A stretch of 64,000 bases of DNA from JBDSWU01 sp038230395 (GTDB lineage: Bacteria; Patescibacteriota; Saccharimonadia; Saccharimonadales; UBA4665), in contig JBBRNI010000003.1 of the NCBI GenBank assembly GCA_038230395.1, positions 17,948-81,947 of the forward strand, in the 5' to 3' direction. Positions within the stretch are counted from its first letter, which is position 1. Each line of letters starts with the position of its first letter. Below, piece by piece: positions 8,733 to 17,794 of the stretch. The notes beneath the pieces are model-generated. The model was not told the DNA's origin and ran no database searches. It saw nothing but the letters and a program-made list of their open reading frames with translations. The position numbers and the translations under genes were made by a program.

Positions 8733-9923
8733 ATGATCAAAAAACAACAAGTGGTAATCGTAGGTGGTGGTTTTGGTGGGGTTAAGGCAGCGCTTGAACT
8801 GTGTGATGACCCTCATTTTCATGTCACACTAATCAGCGAAGACAATGAGCTACGTTATTATCCAACGCTCTATCATACGGCTACAGGCGGTCATCGGGCC
8901 AACTCTAGCATTGCTTACCACACTATCTTTGCCGGCAAAACCCTGACTATTATCGAAGCTACGGTTATAACCCTCGACCGCAAAGCTAAAACAGTTGTCA
9001 CCAGTGAAGGCGCAACATTCGCCTACGATAGTGTCATCATCGGCCTAGGCGTTGTGACTAATTACTTCGGGATTCCAGGCTTACCTGAGTATTCTTACAC
9101 TATCAAGTCACAGTCTGAAGTTGCCCGTTTCAAAGCCCATTTACACCAACAGTTGACTGACTATCGACAGCCAGATTTAAATTACGTAATTGTTGGTGCT
9201 GGCCCGACAGGTATTGAGTTGGCTGGCACTTTACCTACCTATTTGAAGCAGCTTATGAAAAATCATGATCTTAGTCCACGGCGTATTCACGTCGATCTCA
9301 TTGAAGCCGCGCCCCGGTTACTACCCCGTTTGCCGCGCGATACATCCAGAACTGTTAAACGGCGCCTGCAGAAACTAGGTGTCAAACTTTATATTGGCAG
9401 TGTAGTTCAGGGGCAGACCGCCGATGAGCTAACGGTCAACGGTAAGGCTATTCGCAGTCATACAGTTGTTTGGACTGCGGGGGTTACAAACCATCCATTT
9501 TTCGCGGAGAATAAGTTTGTAATTATGGGGCGGGGTAAAGTGGCAGTTGATGCCTACCTACAAGCTGATGACAATATTTTTGTGATTGGCGATAACGCCA
9601 ATACGCCGTTTAGTGGGTTAGCTCAGACGGCATTGTTGGATGGTAAATTTGTCGCCAAAAACTTACGTCGCCGCGCCCGAGGCAAAAACTTTAGAAGCTA
9701 CATTGCCAAACAGCCAGTAACGGTTATACCTGCTGGACCACGCTGGGCAGCGGTGATTTGGGGAAATATACGTTTATACGGGTGGATAGGCTGGATACTA
9801 CGCGAAGCAGCTGACTTTATTGGTTTTCGCGATCTTGAGCCTTGGTCGGTAGCAACCAAGCAATGGCTCACAGAATTCGGTGGTCAAGACGACTGCGAAA
9901 TTTGCGCCACTGTTCCTCGCTAA
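8733..9923 (+). CDS. ndh: Type II NADH:quinone oxidoreductase (NDH-2)
   Basis: Single-subunit, non-proton-pumping NADH dehydrogenase (396 residues) attached to the membrane face. The N-terminal FAD motif is VIVGGGFGGVKAALEL and the NADH motif is VIVGAGPTGIELAG near 145-158. The C-terminal FAD contact VIGDNANTPFSGLAQTA is followed by basic and hydrophobic residues suited to membrane binding. It would pass electrons from NADH to quinone for the bo oxidase, replacing complex I, of which nothing is seen here. TATAAT at 8717-8722 lies 10 nt before the ATG, giving a leader of only a few bases. Confidence 0.92.
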   Translation: MIKKQQVVIVGGGFGGVKAALELCDDPHFHVTLISEDNELRYYPTLYHTATGGHRANSSIAYHTIFAGKTLTIIEATVITLDRKAKTVVTSEGATFAYDSVIIGLGVVTNYFGIPGLPEYSYTIKSQSEVARFKAHLHQQLTDYRQPDLNYVIVGAGPTGIELAGTLPTYLKQLMKNHDLSPRRIHVDLIEAAPRLLPRLPRDTSRTVKRRLQKLGVKLYIGSVVQGQTADELTVNGKAIRSHTVVWTAGVTNHPFFAENKFVIMGRGKVAVDAYLQADDNIFVIGDNANTPFSGLAQTALLDGKFVAKNLRRRARGKNFRSYIAKQPVTVIPAGPRWAAVIWGNIRLYGWIGWILREAADFIGFRDLEPWSVATKQWLTEFGGQDDCEICATVPR

Positions 9924-9951
9924 GCGTACTCTGAACCGCTACAATGTAGTA

Positions 9952-12900
9952 ATGAACCAGATATTTGAGAAGGCATTTAGTGGCCTAAACGACGCTCAGC
10001 GAACCGCAGTCACTCAGATTGACGGCCCGGTGCTAGTTGTCGCCGGCCCTGGCACAGGTAAGACGCAGTTACTGAGCTTACGAGTCGTTCAGATCTTACG
10101 CCAGACCGACACAGACGCTAGCAATATATTATGCCTGACATTCACAAATGCGGCGGCTACTAACATGCGCGAACGCTTGACGCAGTTGGTCGGTCATGAG
10201 GCGCATGGCGTTATGGTGCGAACTTTTCATAGCTTCGCCTCAGAGCTTATGAATCTGTATCCTGAGTATTTTTGGAACGGTGCTCGTCTGGCTATTGCCC
10301 CTGACGCCCAACAGCTAGAGATCATTCAGACCATGCTCAGCGAACTGCCATTTGATAACCCCTTAGCCATGAAATTTGCTGGTAGCTTCACTTCCGTAAA
10401 AGACGTCCGCGACGCCCTCAAACTGACCCGTGAAGCAGGCCTTACAGCAGATAAACTTGCAGCTATCCTAAAAGTAAATGAGGCTTATATTAATCTGATC
10501 GAACCAGACTTAGTGGCACTATTATCATCGCCTCTCAATTTCAAGAATCTAGACCAACTTGAAGCTAACATTAACGCGCTACCAGACCAGTTAATTAATG
10601 AATCCGTAGCTCCGCTATTATCACTCAGTAGTATCGTCAAAGACAGTCTGAAAGAGGCGATTAACGCTGATAAAGCACTCGGCAAAACAACCAATACTGG
10701 CAAATGGAAAATAAGATGGGTGCAATCTGTCGACGGTGATAAGAAAATGCAGTCCGAACGTGACAGGCTCAAATGGTGGCAGTCATTCGTCGATGCTTAC
10801 GAAATTTATCGGCACAAACTCCACGCTAGGGGTTACTACGACTACTCCGATATGCTGATCGAAGTTATTACTCAATTAGAGGCACACCCAGAATTATTGG
10901 CACAGGTCCAAGAACGATATCTATATGTCTTGATTGATGAGTTTCAAGATACAAATAAAGCACAGTTACGTTTAGCCAGTTTGGTCGCGGGCCATCCCAG
11001 TGACGAAGGCAATCCTAATATTATGGCTGTAGGAGACGATGACCAGTCCATTTTTGCCTTCAACGGCGCTCAGCTTAGCAACATGTTGTCCTTCGAGCAC
11101 AGTTATCCGGACACAAAGGTAATCGTTCTACAAGAAAATTATCGATCATCTCAGCTAGTGCTAGACAGCGCGGCTGCAGTTATAAACCTGGCTGAGGATC
11201 GTCTGGTTAATCGTCGCCCAGGACTTAGCAAAAATCTTGTTGCACGTAACGAACCAGATACAACTAGTGTCAGCCATACTAGCTATCCGACTCGTGCCCA
11301 TGAGCTATCAGCTGTAGCCCACAGCGTACAGCAGAACTGGCAAAATCAGCCCGAGCAAACCATTGCCGTTCTAGCCCGCAGTCATGATAGCCTTGAGCGA
11401 ATTGCCAGCTTATTGTCGTCCTTGAAGGTACCAATCCGCTACGAACGACAGCAGGATGTTTTGCAGTCAGAAATTGTTCAGTTAGTATTATTACTATCCG
11501 AAACAGTATTAGCCGTAGGCGAAGGCGACCAAAAACTTACTAATCATTACCTGGCAAGATTACTAAGGCACCCCGTCTGGGCTGTAGATCCAAGCAGTTT
11601 GTGGAAATTAGCCGTGCGTCAACGTAGCCAAGCGGACTGGCTGGAAGCTTTGCTAAATCACAGTGACTCCAAACTAGTAGCGCTAGCCAATTGGCTACTT
11701 TGGCTAGCCGGTGAAGCTAGTTATCAACCCTTACCTATCATGCTCGAATACCTGATCGGGCTACGAGCTGGTATTCATCTGACCAGCCCACTCCGTGAAT
11801 ACTACTTGGCGTCGCGCCATATAGATAATAATTATGTGCAAGTACTATCTGCCAGTCAGTTACTTTTGAAGTTAGCTGACGAATTTAGTAATGAGCCAAT
11901 GGCCTCTCTTGAAGATTTAGTTCGCTTCTGCAAGCTTAACACTTCACTATCTCAGACCATTAACGATAGCTCATGGTTCGTTAGCGGTGACCAAGCAGTA
12001 GAGCTACTATCAGTTCACAAAGCAAAGGGGCAAGAGTTTGATAGCGTCTACATTGTCGACGCTGTTGAAGATAATTGGAAACCGCGTCGTGGCGGCCGTA
12101 AACCACCAGCAAACTTACCGCTGATACCTATAGGTGAGATTGATGATGATTATGTGCGCCTGATGTATGTGGCCATGACCCGCGCCAAGCAATCCATTCA
12201 TATTAGTTCATTTTGGGCTGCCGAACAGGGCAAGAACGTATTACCGACGCCCATTTTGGCGGCTATTCCAGCCACAATTATAGCTGCTTCAGAAACCGAA
12301 GATCCAATCATCGTTTTAGAGCAGGCGCTGAGTTGGCCTGCGCTCGACGGCGCCACAGAACTACAATTGCTACAACCTGTCCTAGAAAATTATTCGCTAA
12401 GCGTAACTGGGTTATTACGCTTTCTAGATATTACGAGTGGAGGACCTCAGGCGTTTTTAGAGCGTGATTTATTACGAATACCAGAAGTCTCAAACGCCAG
12501 TATGGGATACGGTAATGCCATCCACCGGGCACTACAATTCGCGCAGATGACCCAGCCCTCGCCGCCGCTACGAGCCATTGTAGCCGCCTATCAAACTAGC
12601 CTCCGCGAGCAGCGCCTAACTGATAGTGATCTTAGTCGCTACCTACCACACGGAGAGCAAGTGCTTAATGCGTTGTTTATAGATAAAGGCTTTAGCTTAC
12701 CTAAACACGCTCAAGCGGAGATGAGCCTGAACGCAACGCTTTCTGAGGTCCGACTTAGTGGCAAAATTGACCATTTGATCTTCCAAAATGGGGAATTAAC
12801 CATTACTGATTACAAAACCGGTAAACCGCTAAGTAATTTCGCCACGCGTGATAAAACAAAAGAGATTAAAGCCTGGAAGCATCGCACACAGCTAACATTC

Positions 12901-13164
12901 TATGCCTTACTTTCTCAACTTTCAGGTAGGTTTAGTGGCATTCAAGATATCCAAACCCGAATGCTGTACGTTGAAGCAGATACAGCTCGCCAAATGAGTT
13001 TAAATTTTTCACCATCAGTCGAAGATATACAGCGTTTGTCAGCCATCGTAACATCTGTATGGTCCAAGGTAATGTCGCTTACTTTGCCTGATGTTAGTAG
13101 CTACACTCAAGATATGTCTGGGATCACAGCTTTTGAAAACGATCTAATAAATGGTTTGATTTAG
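9952..13164 (+). CDS. UvrD/Rep-type helicase with C-terminal RecB-like nuclease domain
   Basis: Large SF1A DNA helicase (1070 residues) with a terminal PD-(D/E)XK nuclease, the layout of AddA/AdnB-type recombination enzymes. The Walker A is AGPGTGKT at 31-38, motif Ia/Ic is LTFTNAAATNMRERL, Walker B is LIDEFQDTNKAQ, then GDDDQSIFAFNGA, QENYRSS, VHKAKGQEFDSVYI and YVAMTRAKQ. The nuclease has LSGKIDHLI and ITDYKTGK, so its Asp/Asp/Lys active-site residues are kept. It should unwind and trim double-strand ends. The start was set at 9952 because TACAAT at 9940-9945 is 6 nt upstream; the longer frame from 9880 would run into ndh. Confidence 0.9.
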   Translation: MNQIFEKAFSGLNDAQRTAVTQIDGPVLVVAGPGTGKTQLLSLRVVQILRQTDTDASNILCLTFTNAAATNMRERLTQLVGHEAHGVMVRTFHSFASELMNLYPEYFWNGARLAIAPDAQQLEIIQTMLSELPFDNPLAMKFAGSFTSVKDVRDALKLTREAGLTADKLAAILKVNEAYINLIEPDLVALLSSPLNFKNLDQLEANINALPDQLINESVAPLLSLSSIVKDSLKEAINADKALGKTTNTGKWKIRWVQSVDGDKKMQSERDRLKWWQSFVDAYEIYRHKLHARGYYDYSDMLIEVITQLEAHPELLAQVQERYLYVLIDEFQDTNKAQLRLASLVAGHPSDEGNPNIMAVGDDDQSIFAFNGAQLSNMLSFEHSYPDTKVIVLQENYRSSQLVLDSAAAVINLAEDRLVNRRPGLSKNLVARNEPDTTSVSHTSYPTRAHELSAVAHSVQQNWQNQPEQTIAVLARSHDSLERIASLLSSLKVPIRYERQQDVLQSEIVQLVLLLSETVLAVGEGDQKLTNHYLARLLRHPVWAVDPSSLWKLAVRQRSQADWLEALLNHSDSKLVALANWLLWLAGEASYQPLPIMLEYLIGLRAGIHLTSPLREYYLASRHIDNNYVQVLSASQLLLKLADEFSNEPMASLEDLVRFCKLNTSLSQTINDSSWFVSGDQAVELLSVHKAKGQEFDSVYIVDAVEDNWKPRRGGRKPPANLPLIPIGEIDDDYVRLMYVAMTRAKQSIHISSFWAAEQGKNVLPTPILAAIPATIIAASETEDPIIVLEQALSWPALDGATELQLLQPVLENYSLSVTGLLRFLDITSGGPQAFLERDLLRIPEVSNASMGYGNAIHRALQFAQMTQPSPPLRAIVAAYQTSLREQRLTDSDLSRYLPHGEQVLNALFIDKGFSLPKHAQAEMSLNATLSEVRLSGKIDHLIFQNGELTITDYKTGKPLSNFATRDKTKEIKAWKHRTQLTFYALLSQLSGRFSGIQDIQTRMLYVEADTARQMSLNFSPSVEDIQRLSAIVTSVWSKVMSLTLPDVSSYTQDMSGITAFENDLINGLI

Positions 13165-13193
13165 AAATTTATATGTCTTTCGTCTATCACAAA

Positions 13194-13217
13194 AAAGCCC
13201 GGACTAGTCCGGGCTTT
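13194..13217. terminator. Bidirectional Rho-independent terminator
   Basis: AAAGCCCGGA-CTAG-TCCGGGCTTT is a perfect 10-bp stem with a 4-nt loop, flanked by A-rich sequence on the left and T residues in the stem end on the right. It lies between the convergent helicase and aquaporin genes and can serve both. Confidence 0.85.
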
Positions 13218-13235
13218 GTGACAACAGTCTAACTG

Positions 13236-14033
13236 TTATTTTTTATTACGAGTTGCACTCTTAGTTGAAACTTTTTTAGTAGTTTTACGAGTGGTATTTT
13301 TAGTTGCTACTGCCTTGGATTGCTTGCGCACGGCCGTTGGTTTAGTAGTGACAATTTTGGCAGTTGGAGTAGTAATTGCAGTTGCACTAGCTAGTACAGG
13401 TGGGGCAACCACGCTTACGCCAGCGAACAGGAAACGGTAGAGATTAACGCCCACAATGGCGCCAACCACTGGACCAGCAACATAGCTGCCCCAGATCCAG
13501 GCTCGTACTCCAAGTGCGACTGCGGGGTTCACTAGGCCAATAGCAGCTGCAGATGCAGCTACTACAGCAACAACGTAGGCTATACCAGCTACAGACGCTC
13601 GTACAGCTGTCGAGAAGCCTTGGTAGATAGCAGCAGCGTAGCCGAAGCCAAGAATTGCTGTGCCAACACCTTCAGCAACAAGAACACGCCATGTGAAATG
13701 GCCACCGATTGGCATTAAATGGTTGTTAGCATAGTAAGTGTACAGCCAGTAAGCTGACCAGGCGCCTAGCAGTTGTGCCGCGACATAGACAATTGCTTTC
13801 GCAACCTCCACTTTACGAACTGTAGCTAGAGCAATAGTTATAGCAGGGTTGAAGTGCCCGCCTGATACTTCACCAAGAGCGAAGTACAATACGGTAAAAG
13901 TTAACCCAGCTGCTAGTGCCACGAAAAATGGCACACCTATTGTTGATCGTTGTACACTCAAAACGAGGAGTGTCAGAATCCCAGTACCAAGAAACTCAGC
14001 CACTAATGCAGCTATCTTGTTGCGTCCAAACAT
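13236..14033 (-). CDS. Aquaporin / MIP-family channel
   Basis: Major intrinsic protein (265 residues) with six helices and both pore motifs, NPA in GHFNPAITIAL (~62) and NPA in LVNPAVALGVRAW (~168). The arginine after the second NPA is kept as part of the selectivity filter. Small hydrophobic residues near the filter do not allow a safe choice between water and glycerol. After the last helix there is a ~60-residue cytoplasmic tail rich in Thr, Lys and Arg (several TTKPTA/KTTKK-like stretches), unusual for the family. The start has GGAGG 8 nt upstream. A palindrome at 14056-14068 lies in the promoter region. Confidence 0.9.
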   Translation of the reverse strand: MFGRNKIAALVAEFLGTGILTLLVLSVQRSTIGVPFFVALAAGLTFTVLYFALGEVSGGHFNPAITIALATVRKVEVAKAIVYVAAQLLGAWSAYWLYTYYANNHLMPIGGHFTWRVLVAEGVGTAILGFGYAAAIYQGFSTAVRASVAGIAYVVAVVAASAAAIGLVNPAVALGVRAWIWGSYVAGPVVGAIVGVNLYRFLFAGVSVVAPPVLASATAITTPTAKIVTTKPTAVRKQSKAVATKNTTRKTTKKVSTKSATRNKK

Positions 14034-14055
14034 TTTGGAACCTCCACTTAGTTAA

Positions 14056-14068
14056 TACGATAATCGTA
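14056..14068. promoter_or_regulatory. 13-bp palindrome upstream of aquaporin gene
   Basis: TACGAT-A-ATCGTA is a perfect inverted repeat about 25 bp upstream of the aquaporin start, close to where its promoter should be. The 224-bp gap to mscL shows nothing else certain except TATACT at 14222-14227, a possible -10 for mscL. Confidence 0.35.
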
Positions 14069-14257
14069 ACGTGAACTTTCACTTTTGTAAAGTAACTGCT
14101 CTAAGCAAGTTGCGTAAATACCAGAAACACTTCGGTGACTAAACTAGAACTAATATTCAAAGCATAACCAGTGCTATGTGTGTCACGGACTGATCAACTA
14201 GCTAAAATATTACCTTCAGATTATACTTACCCCAACAATTAATACTAGGAGTGAGTA

Positions 14258-14680
14258 ATGTTTAAAGATTTCAAGAAGTTTATTTTACGTGGGAATGTGG
14301 TTGATTTGGCGGTTGCAGTCGTATTAGGAGCTGCCTTTAACTCAGTCATCCAGGGCTTCGTCAAAGACTTTATAACGCCCCTAATTACGGGCATAACTGG
14401 TAGTGGAGCTGCCATAAAAGGTATCGAAACAGTCATATTATTTAATAAACACTTCGTGTTTAATTGGGGTGATTTTGTAAGTTTAGCAATATCTTTCATT
14501 TTGATAGCTGCTGTAGTATTTTTCTTGGTTGTTCAACCTATCAACAAACTAACTACCATCGCTAATCGTGATAAATCTACTCCTGAGCCAAGCACCAAAA
14601 AATGCCCAGAGTGCCTAAGCGAAGTGCCTAAAAAGGCGACGCGCTGTGCATTTTGTCAGATCAAATTAAAAGCAGCTTAA
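14258..14680 (+). CDS. mscL: Large-conductance mechanosensitive channel with zinc-ribbon tail
   Basis: Homopentameric channel that opens under membrane tension and releases solutes. The N-terminus FKDFKKFILRGNVVDLAVAVVLGAAF is the conserved first helix with the gate. The second helix is near 75-95. The cytoplasmic end carries CPECLSEVPKKATRCAFC, a four-cysteine zinc-ribbon, instead of the usual charged helix bundle; this ending occurs in some Actinobacteria- and CPR-type MscL proteins. AGGAG lies about 7 nt before the ATG. It lies beside the aquaporin, so the two may act together in osmotic shock. Confidence 0.92.
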   Translation: MFKDFKKFILRGNVVDLAVAVVLGAAFNSVIQGFVKDFITPLITGITGSGAAIKGIETVILFNKHFVFNWGDFVSLAISFILIAAVVFFLVVQPINKLTTIANRDKSTPEPSTKKCPECLSEVPKKATRCAFCQIKLKAA

Positions 14681-14695
14681 CCCGTAATTATTGTT

Positions 14696-15121
14696 TTAGT
14701 TTTTGCGGTGGCGTTTAAGATTAGCCACTTGAATGCGAACGGCGTGCCTATCAACTAATGCTTGAGCGTGTTCCAAGCTCAACTGATCTTTGGCATCTGC
14801 TTTGGTGGCCTGTGCGCGCTCAAAAGCAGCTTTAGCTTCAGCTTCGTTAATATCATCGGCATTGTCAGCTTCATCAGCTAAAATACGTAACACGTTGTTG
14901 CTAACCTCTACGACACCGCCATTAGTGGCAAAATATTCGCGCTCACTGTCACGATCTTTAGGGTTACGGCGGACACTTATCACACCATTTGTAGCGACGC
15001 TAACAAGAGGCATGTGATGAGCCTCAACCCCGATCTGGCCTTCGAGCGTGGGCAATATAACTTCAGCAACGTCGGAATCAAACTTAACGCCAGTTAAACT
15101 AACGAGTTTGAAGTGAAACAC
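14696..15121 (-). CDS. atpC: ATP synthase epsilon subunit
   Basis: Central-stalk subunit of F1 (141 residues) that couples rotation and can inhibit ATP hydrolysis. The N-terminal beta-sandwich has LPTLEGQIGVEAHHMPLVSV and FATNGGVVEVSNNVLRILADEA. A C-terminal helical hairpin follows (INEAEAKAAFERAQ onward), ending in a basic tail. It is the last gene of the operon, 2 nt after atpD. Confidence 0.95.
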   Translation of the reverse strand: MFHFKLVSLTGVKFDSDVAEVILPTLEGQIGVEAHHMPLVSVATNGVISVRRNPKDRDSEREYFATNGGVVEVSNNVLRILADEADNADDINEAEAKAAFERAQATKADAKDQLSLEHAQALVDRHAVRIQVANLKRHRKN

Positions 15122-15123
15122 TA

Positions 15124-16557
15124 TTATTTACCTTCCTTTTGGGCGCTCTTTGCTGCCGCTGCAGCCTTAACGACCATGTCGATACCGCCCTTCATGTAGA
15201 AGGCACTCTCAGGGAGATCATCGTGTTTACCTTCCAGAATTTCTTTGAATCCCTGAACAGTGTCAGACAATTTAACATACTGGCCAGAGTTGCCAGTAAA
15301 CTTCTCGGCCACATAGAACGGCTGACTCAAGAAACGCTGAATGCGCCGTGCTCGCGCAACAGTTTGTTTATCTTCGTCAGATAATTCTTCCATGCCAAGA
15401 ATTGCAATGATGTCCTGCAAATCCTTGTAGCGCTGAAGCACGCGCTGTACTTCACGGGCCACATTATAGTGATCTTCACCGACAATTTCAGGGTCAAGAA
15501 TTGTAGAGCTAGAGTCGAGCGGATCAACAGCTGGGTAAATACCAATCTCGGTTAAGGCTCGATTAAGGGCAATTGTTGAGTCAAGGTGAGCGAAAGTTGT
15601 AGCTGGCGCTGGATCCGTAAAGTCATCGGCCGGCACGTAGACGGCTTGGATTGAAGTAATTGAACCTTGTTTAGTAGTTGTGATGCGTTCTTGAAGTTGA
15701 CCCATTTCTTGTGCTAAGTTTGGCTGGTAACCAACAGCTGAGGGCAGTCGGCCAAGTAGGGCTGAAACCTCAGCGCCAGCTTGGGTGTAGCGGAAAATAT
15801 TGTCGATAAATAAAAGCACATCTGAACCCTTATCACGGAAACCTTCAGCAATGGTTAGGCCGCTCAAAGCGACACGCAAACGTGCACCCGGTGGCTCGTT
15901 CATCTGACCAAACACCAACGCCGTGTTTTTTAGTACGTCAGCTTCTTTCATTTCTTCGTATAAGTCATTACCCTCACGAGTACGCTCACCAACACCCGCA
16001 AACACCGAGTAACCAGAGTGGAACTTAGCAATGTTATTAATCAGTTCTTGAATAAGAACAGTTTTACCTACACCAGCACCACCAAATAGGCCGACTTTAC
16101 CACCACGAGTGACAGGGCAGATTAAGTCAATGACCTTAATTCCTGTTTCCAATATTTCAACGGTGCCAGATTGGTCCATAAGAGGTGGTGGATCACGGTG
16201 AATCGAAGACTTCTCTGCGAATGTGCCGCCCATGTTATCAATCGGTTCGCCGGTGACATTAAACATGCGGCCGAGTGTTTTCTCGCCAACAGGCACGTTA
16301 ATAGGCGCGCCTGTGTCAGTGACTACAGCGCCACGACCAAGGCCATCAGTACTGCCAAGTGAGATAGCGCGAATGCTGCCTTCGCTGAGGTGCTGGGCGA
16401 CTTCAAGCGTCACCGTTACACCGTTGAGCTCGACGGTGAGAGCGTTATAAATAGCCGGCAAGTGACCCTCGCCAAAAGCAATGTCTACGACCACACCAAC
16501 AATCGCGGTGATTTTACCTGTCTTAACTTTACCTGATGTTGCTGTTGCTGTTGCCAT
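15124..16557 (-). CDS. atpD: ATP synthase beta subunit
   Basis: Catalytic subunit of F1 (477 residues). The Walker A is GGAGVGKTVLI near 158-168, the catalytic glutamate lies in GVGERTREGNDLY, Walker B is VLLFIDNIFRYTQAG and the DELSEED-region counterpart is GMEELSDEDK. All catalytic residues are present. AGGAGAA 5-10 nt upstream of the ATG lies inside a 28-codon mini-ORF whose stop shares one base with this start. Confidence 0.97.
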   Translation of the reverse strand: MATATATSGKVKTGKITAIVGVVVDIAFGEGHLPAIYNALTVELNGVTVTLEVAQHLSEGSIRAISLGSTDGLGRGAVVTDTGAPINVPVGEKTLGRMFNVTGEPIDNMGGTFAEKSSIHRDPPPLMDQSGTVEILETGIKVIDLICPVTRGGKVGLFGGAGVGKTVLIQELINNIAKFHSGYSVFAGVGERTREGNDLYEEMKEADVLKNTALVFGQMNEPPGARLRVALSGLTIAEGFRDKGSDVLLFIDNIFRYTQAGAEVSALLGRLPSAVGYQPNLAQEMGQLQERITTTKQGSITSIQAVYVPADDFTDPAPATTFAHLDSTIALNRALTEIGIYPAVDPLDSSSTILDPEIVGEDHYNVAREVQRVLQRYKDLQDIIAILGMEELSDEDKQTVARARRIQRFLSQPFYVAEKFTGNSGQYVKLSDTVQGFKEILEGKHDDLPESAFYMKGGIDMVVKAAAAAKSAQKEGK

Positions 16558-16643
16558 TATTGTTCTCCTTCTTCTGAAATTATCGACGTTGTCCTATCTA
16601 ATGCATATGTATGGTGGGCTTCAAATATATCTGTATTAGCCAT
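16557..16643 (-). CDS. 28-residue mini-ORF between orf94 and atpD
   Basis: An ATG at 16643, overlapping the end of the upstream small gene (ATGGCTAA), opens a frame of 28 codons ending in TAA that shares its last base with the atpD ATG (TAATG). The peptide begins MANTDIFEAHH and ends SEEGEQ. It may be a real small protein, or a coupling device that carries ribosomes across to atpD. Coding potential of such a short frame cannot be judged from one sequence. Confidence 0.4.
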   Translation of the reverse strand: MANTDIFEAHHTYALDRTTSIISEEGEQ

Positions 16644-16920
16644 GCGACACCTCACTCACCGCTACGTGGCCTATGGGTTGCTCGAATAGTTGGCGATTTT
16701 TAAATCGCAGCTCAGCTCTGTCCGTTTCGGAAGCATTGAGTCTGCGACCCAGCAGCTCCACTTGATCTTCAAGTTCAGCGATACGTTGGGCGGCCTCTTG
16801 CTGGGCTTGGTTGTGACCTTGTTCGTATGCGGCCTTAATATCACCAGTAGATACATACGACAAATCTGGTGGTACCGCTGAATAGTCAGGTTTTTGTCGG
16901 AATTCAGCAGCACTACCCAT
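16636..16920 (-). CDS. Unknown coiled-coil protein inside the ATP synthase operon
   Basis: A 94-residue protein encoded between atpG and atpD, where the standard operon has no gene. Residues ~30-75 are charged, with Gln, Glu, Leu and Arg in heptad-like spacing, and should form a coiled coil (AQQEAAQRIAELEDQVELLG region). There is no signal peptide or membrane helix. The start at 16920 was chosen because GGAGG sits 6 nt upstream and the ATG overlaps the atpG stop (ATGGGTAG), so it is translationally coupled to gamma. A role in ATP synthase assembly or regulation is a guess from position only. Confidence 0.75.
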   Translation of the reverse strand: MGSAAEFRQKPDYSAVPPDLSYVSTGDIKAAYEQGHNQAQQEAAQRIAELEDQVELLGRRLNASETDRAELRFKNRQLFEQPIGHVAVSEVSHG

Positions 16921-17788
16921 TGAGAGCCTCCGCACCGCCAGTAATTTCAGCGAGTTCTTGAGTAATAGCCGCCTGGCGAGCGGTATTTAATTCAAGGGTG
17001 TAGTCATCGATTAAATCTTTAGCATTATCAGTAGCGTTCTTCATCGCCAGCATACGCATGGAGTGCTCGCTAGCCAGTGACTCGAGTAATGCTTGCCATA
17101 GCTGCGCCTCAACTAAACGGATAGTGATCTGGTCGATAACGGTTTCAACATCGGGTTCAAAATTACTAATTGTTTGCATTGCTTCGCTAGCAGCTGGAAT
17201 GTTAGACGCTGAAGCAGGTAACAGAGCAAGAGCTCTGGCCTCTTGAACAATGTTGGACTTAAATATGGTGTATATCAGATTCACTTCATCGACGGCTTCA
17301 GCCTTGTACTCGTTCATGAGCGTGTTTAAGATCGGCCGCACGTCATTAGCAGTTGGCTGGTCGCCAAATTCGTTGTATACAGCCAATAACTCAACGCCTT
17401 GCAGGCGCCGTACAAACTGCGCTCCCTTGGAGCCTATAACCAAAACACGACTGGCGACTTTAGTATCTTGATCAGCTTTGATGGCCCTAGTCAGCAATTT
17501 TAAGACGTTAGCGTTGTAAGCACCGGCTAAGCCAGAATTAGAGGTAATGACAATGTATAAGCGATTCTTCACGGCCCGCTTTTGGAATAGGGGCTGTTGC
17601 TCAACTTCGTTAATAGCACTTAAACGGGCTAATAACTCGTAGGCTAAATCCCGGTAGGCACGAGACTTAAAGGCGTAGTCCTGAGCCCGGCGCATCTTAG
17701 AAGCCGAGACAAGTTGCATAGCCTTAGTAATCTGTCGAGTACCCTTAACCGACTTAATGCGTTGCTTAAGAACGATAGTACTAGCCAT
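16913..17788 (-). CDS. atpG: ATP synthase gamma subunit
   Basis: Central rotor shaft of F1 (291 residues). The N-terminal helix LKQRIKSVKGTRQITKAMQLVSASKMRRA and the C-terminal helix MRMLAMKNATDNAKDLIDDYTLELNTARQAAITQEL are the two coiled-coil strands that enter the alpha/beta barrel. The middle Rossmann-like domain includes ITSNSGLAGAYN. It lies 6 nt after atpA and overlaps the next small gene by 8 nt. Confidence 0.96.
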   Translation of the reverse strand: MASTIVLKQRIKSVKGTRQITKAMQLVSASKMRRAQDYAFKSRAYRDLAYELLARLSAINEVEQQPLFQKRAVKNRLYIVITSNSGLAGAYNANVLKLLTRAIKADQDTKVASRVLVIGSKGAQFVRRLQGVELLAVYNEFGDQPTANDVRPILNTLMNEYKAEAVDEVNLIYTIFKSNIVQEARALALLPASASNIPAASEAMQTISNFEPDVETVIDQITIRLVEAQLWQALLESLASEHSMRMLAMKNATDNAKDLIDDYTLELNTARQAAITQELAEITGGAEALNG

Positions 17789-17794
17789 GAAGTA

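Noticed and set aside
9880..9951. Helicase start at 9880
   Set aside because: It overlaps ndh, whereas a TACAAT box fits a start at 9952, where the family N-terminus begins.
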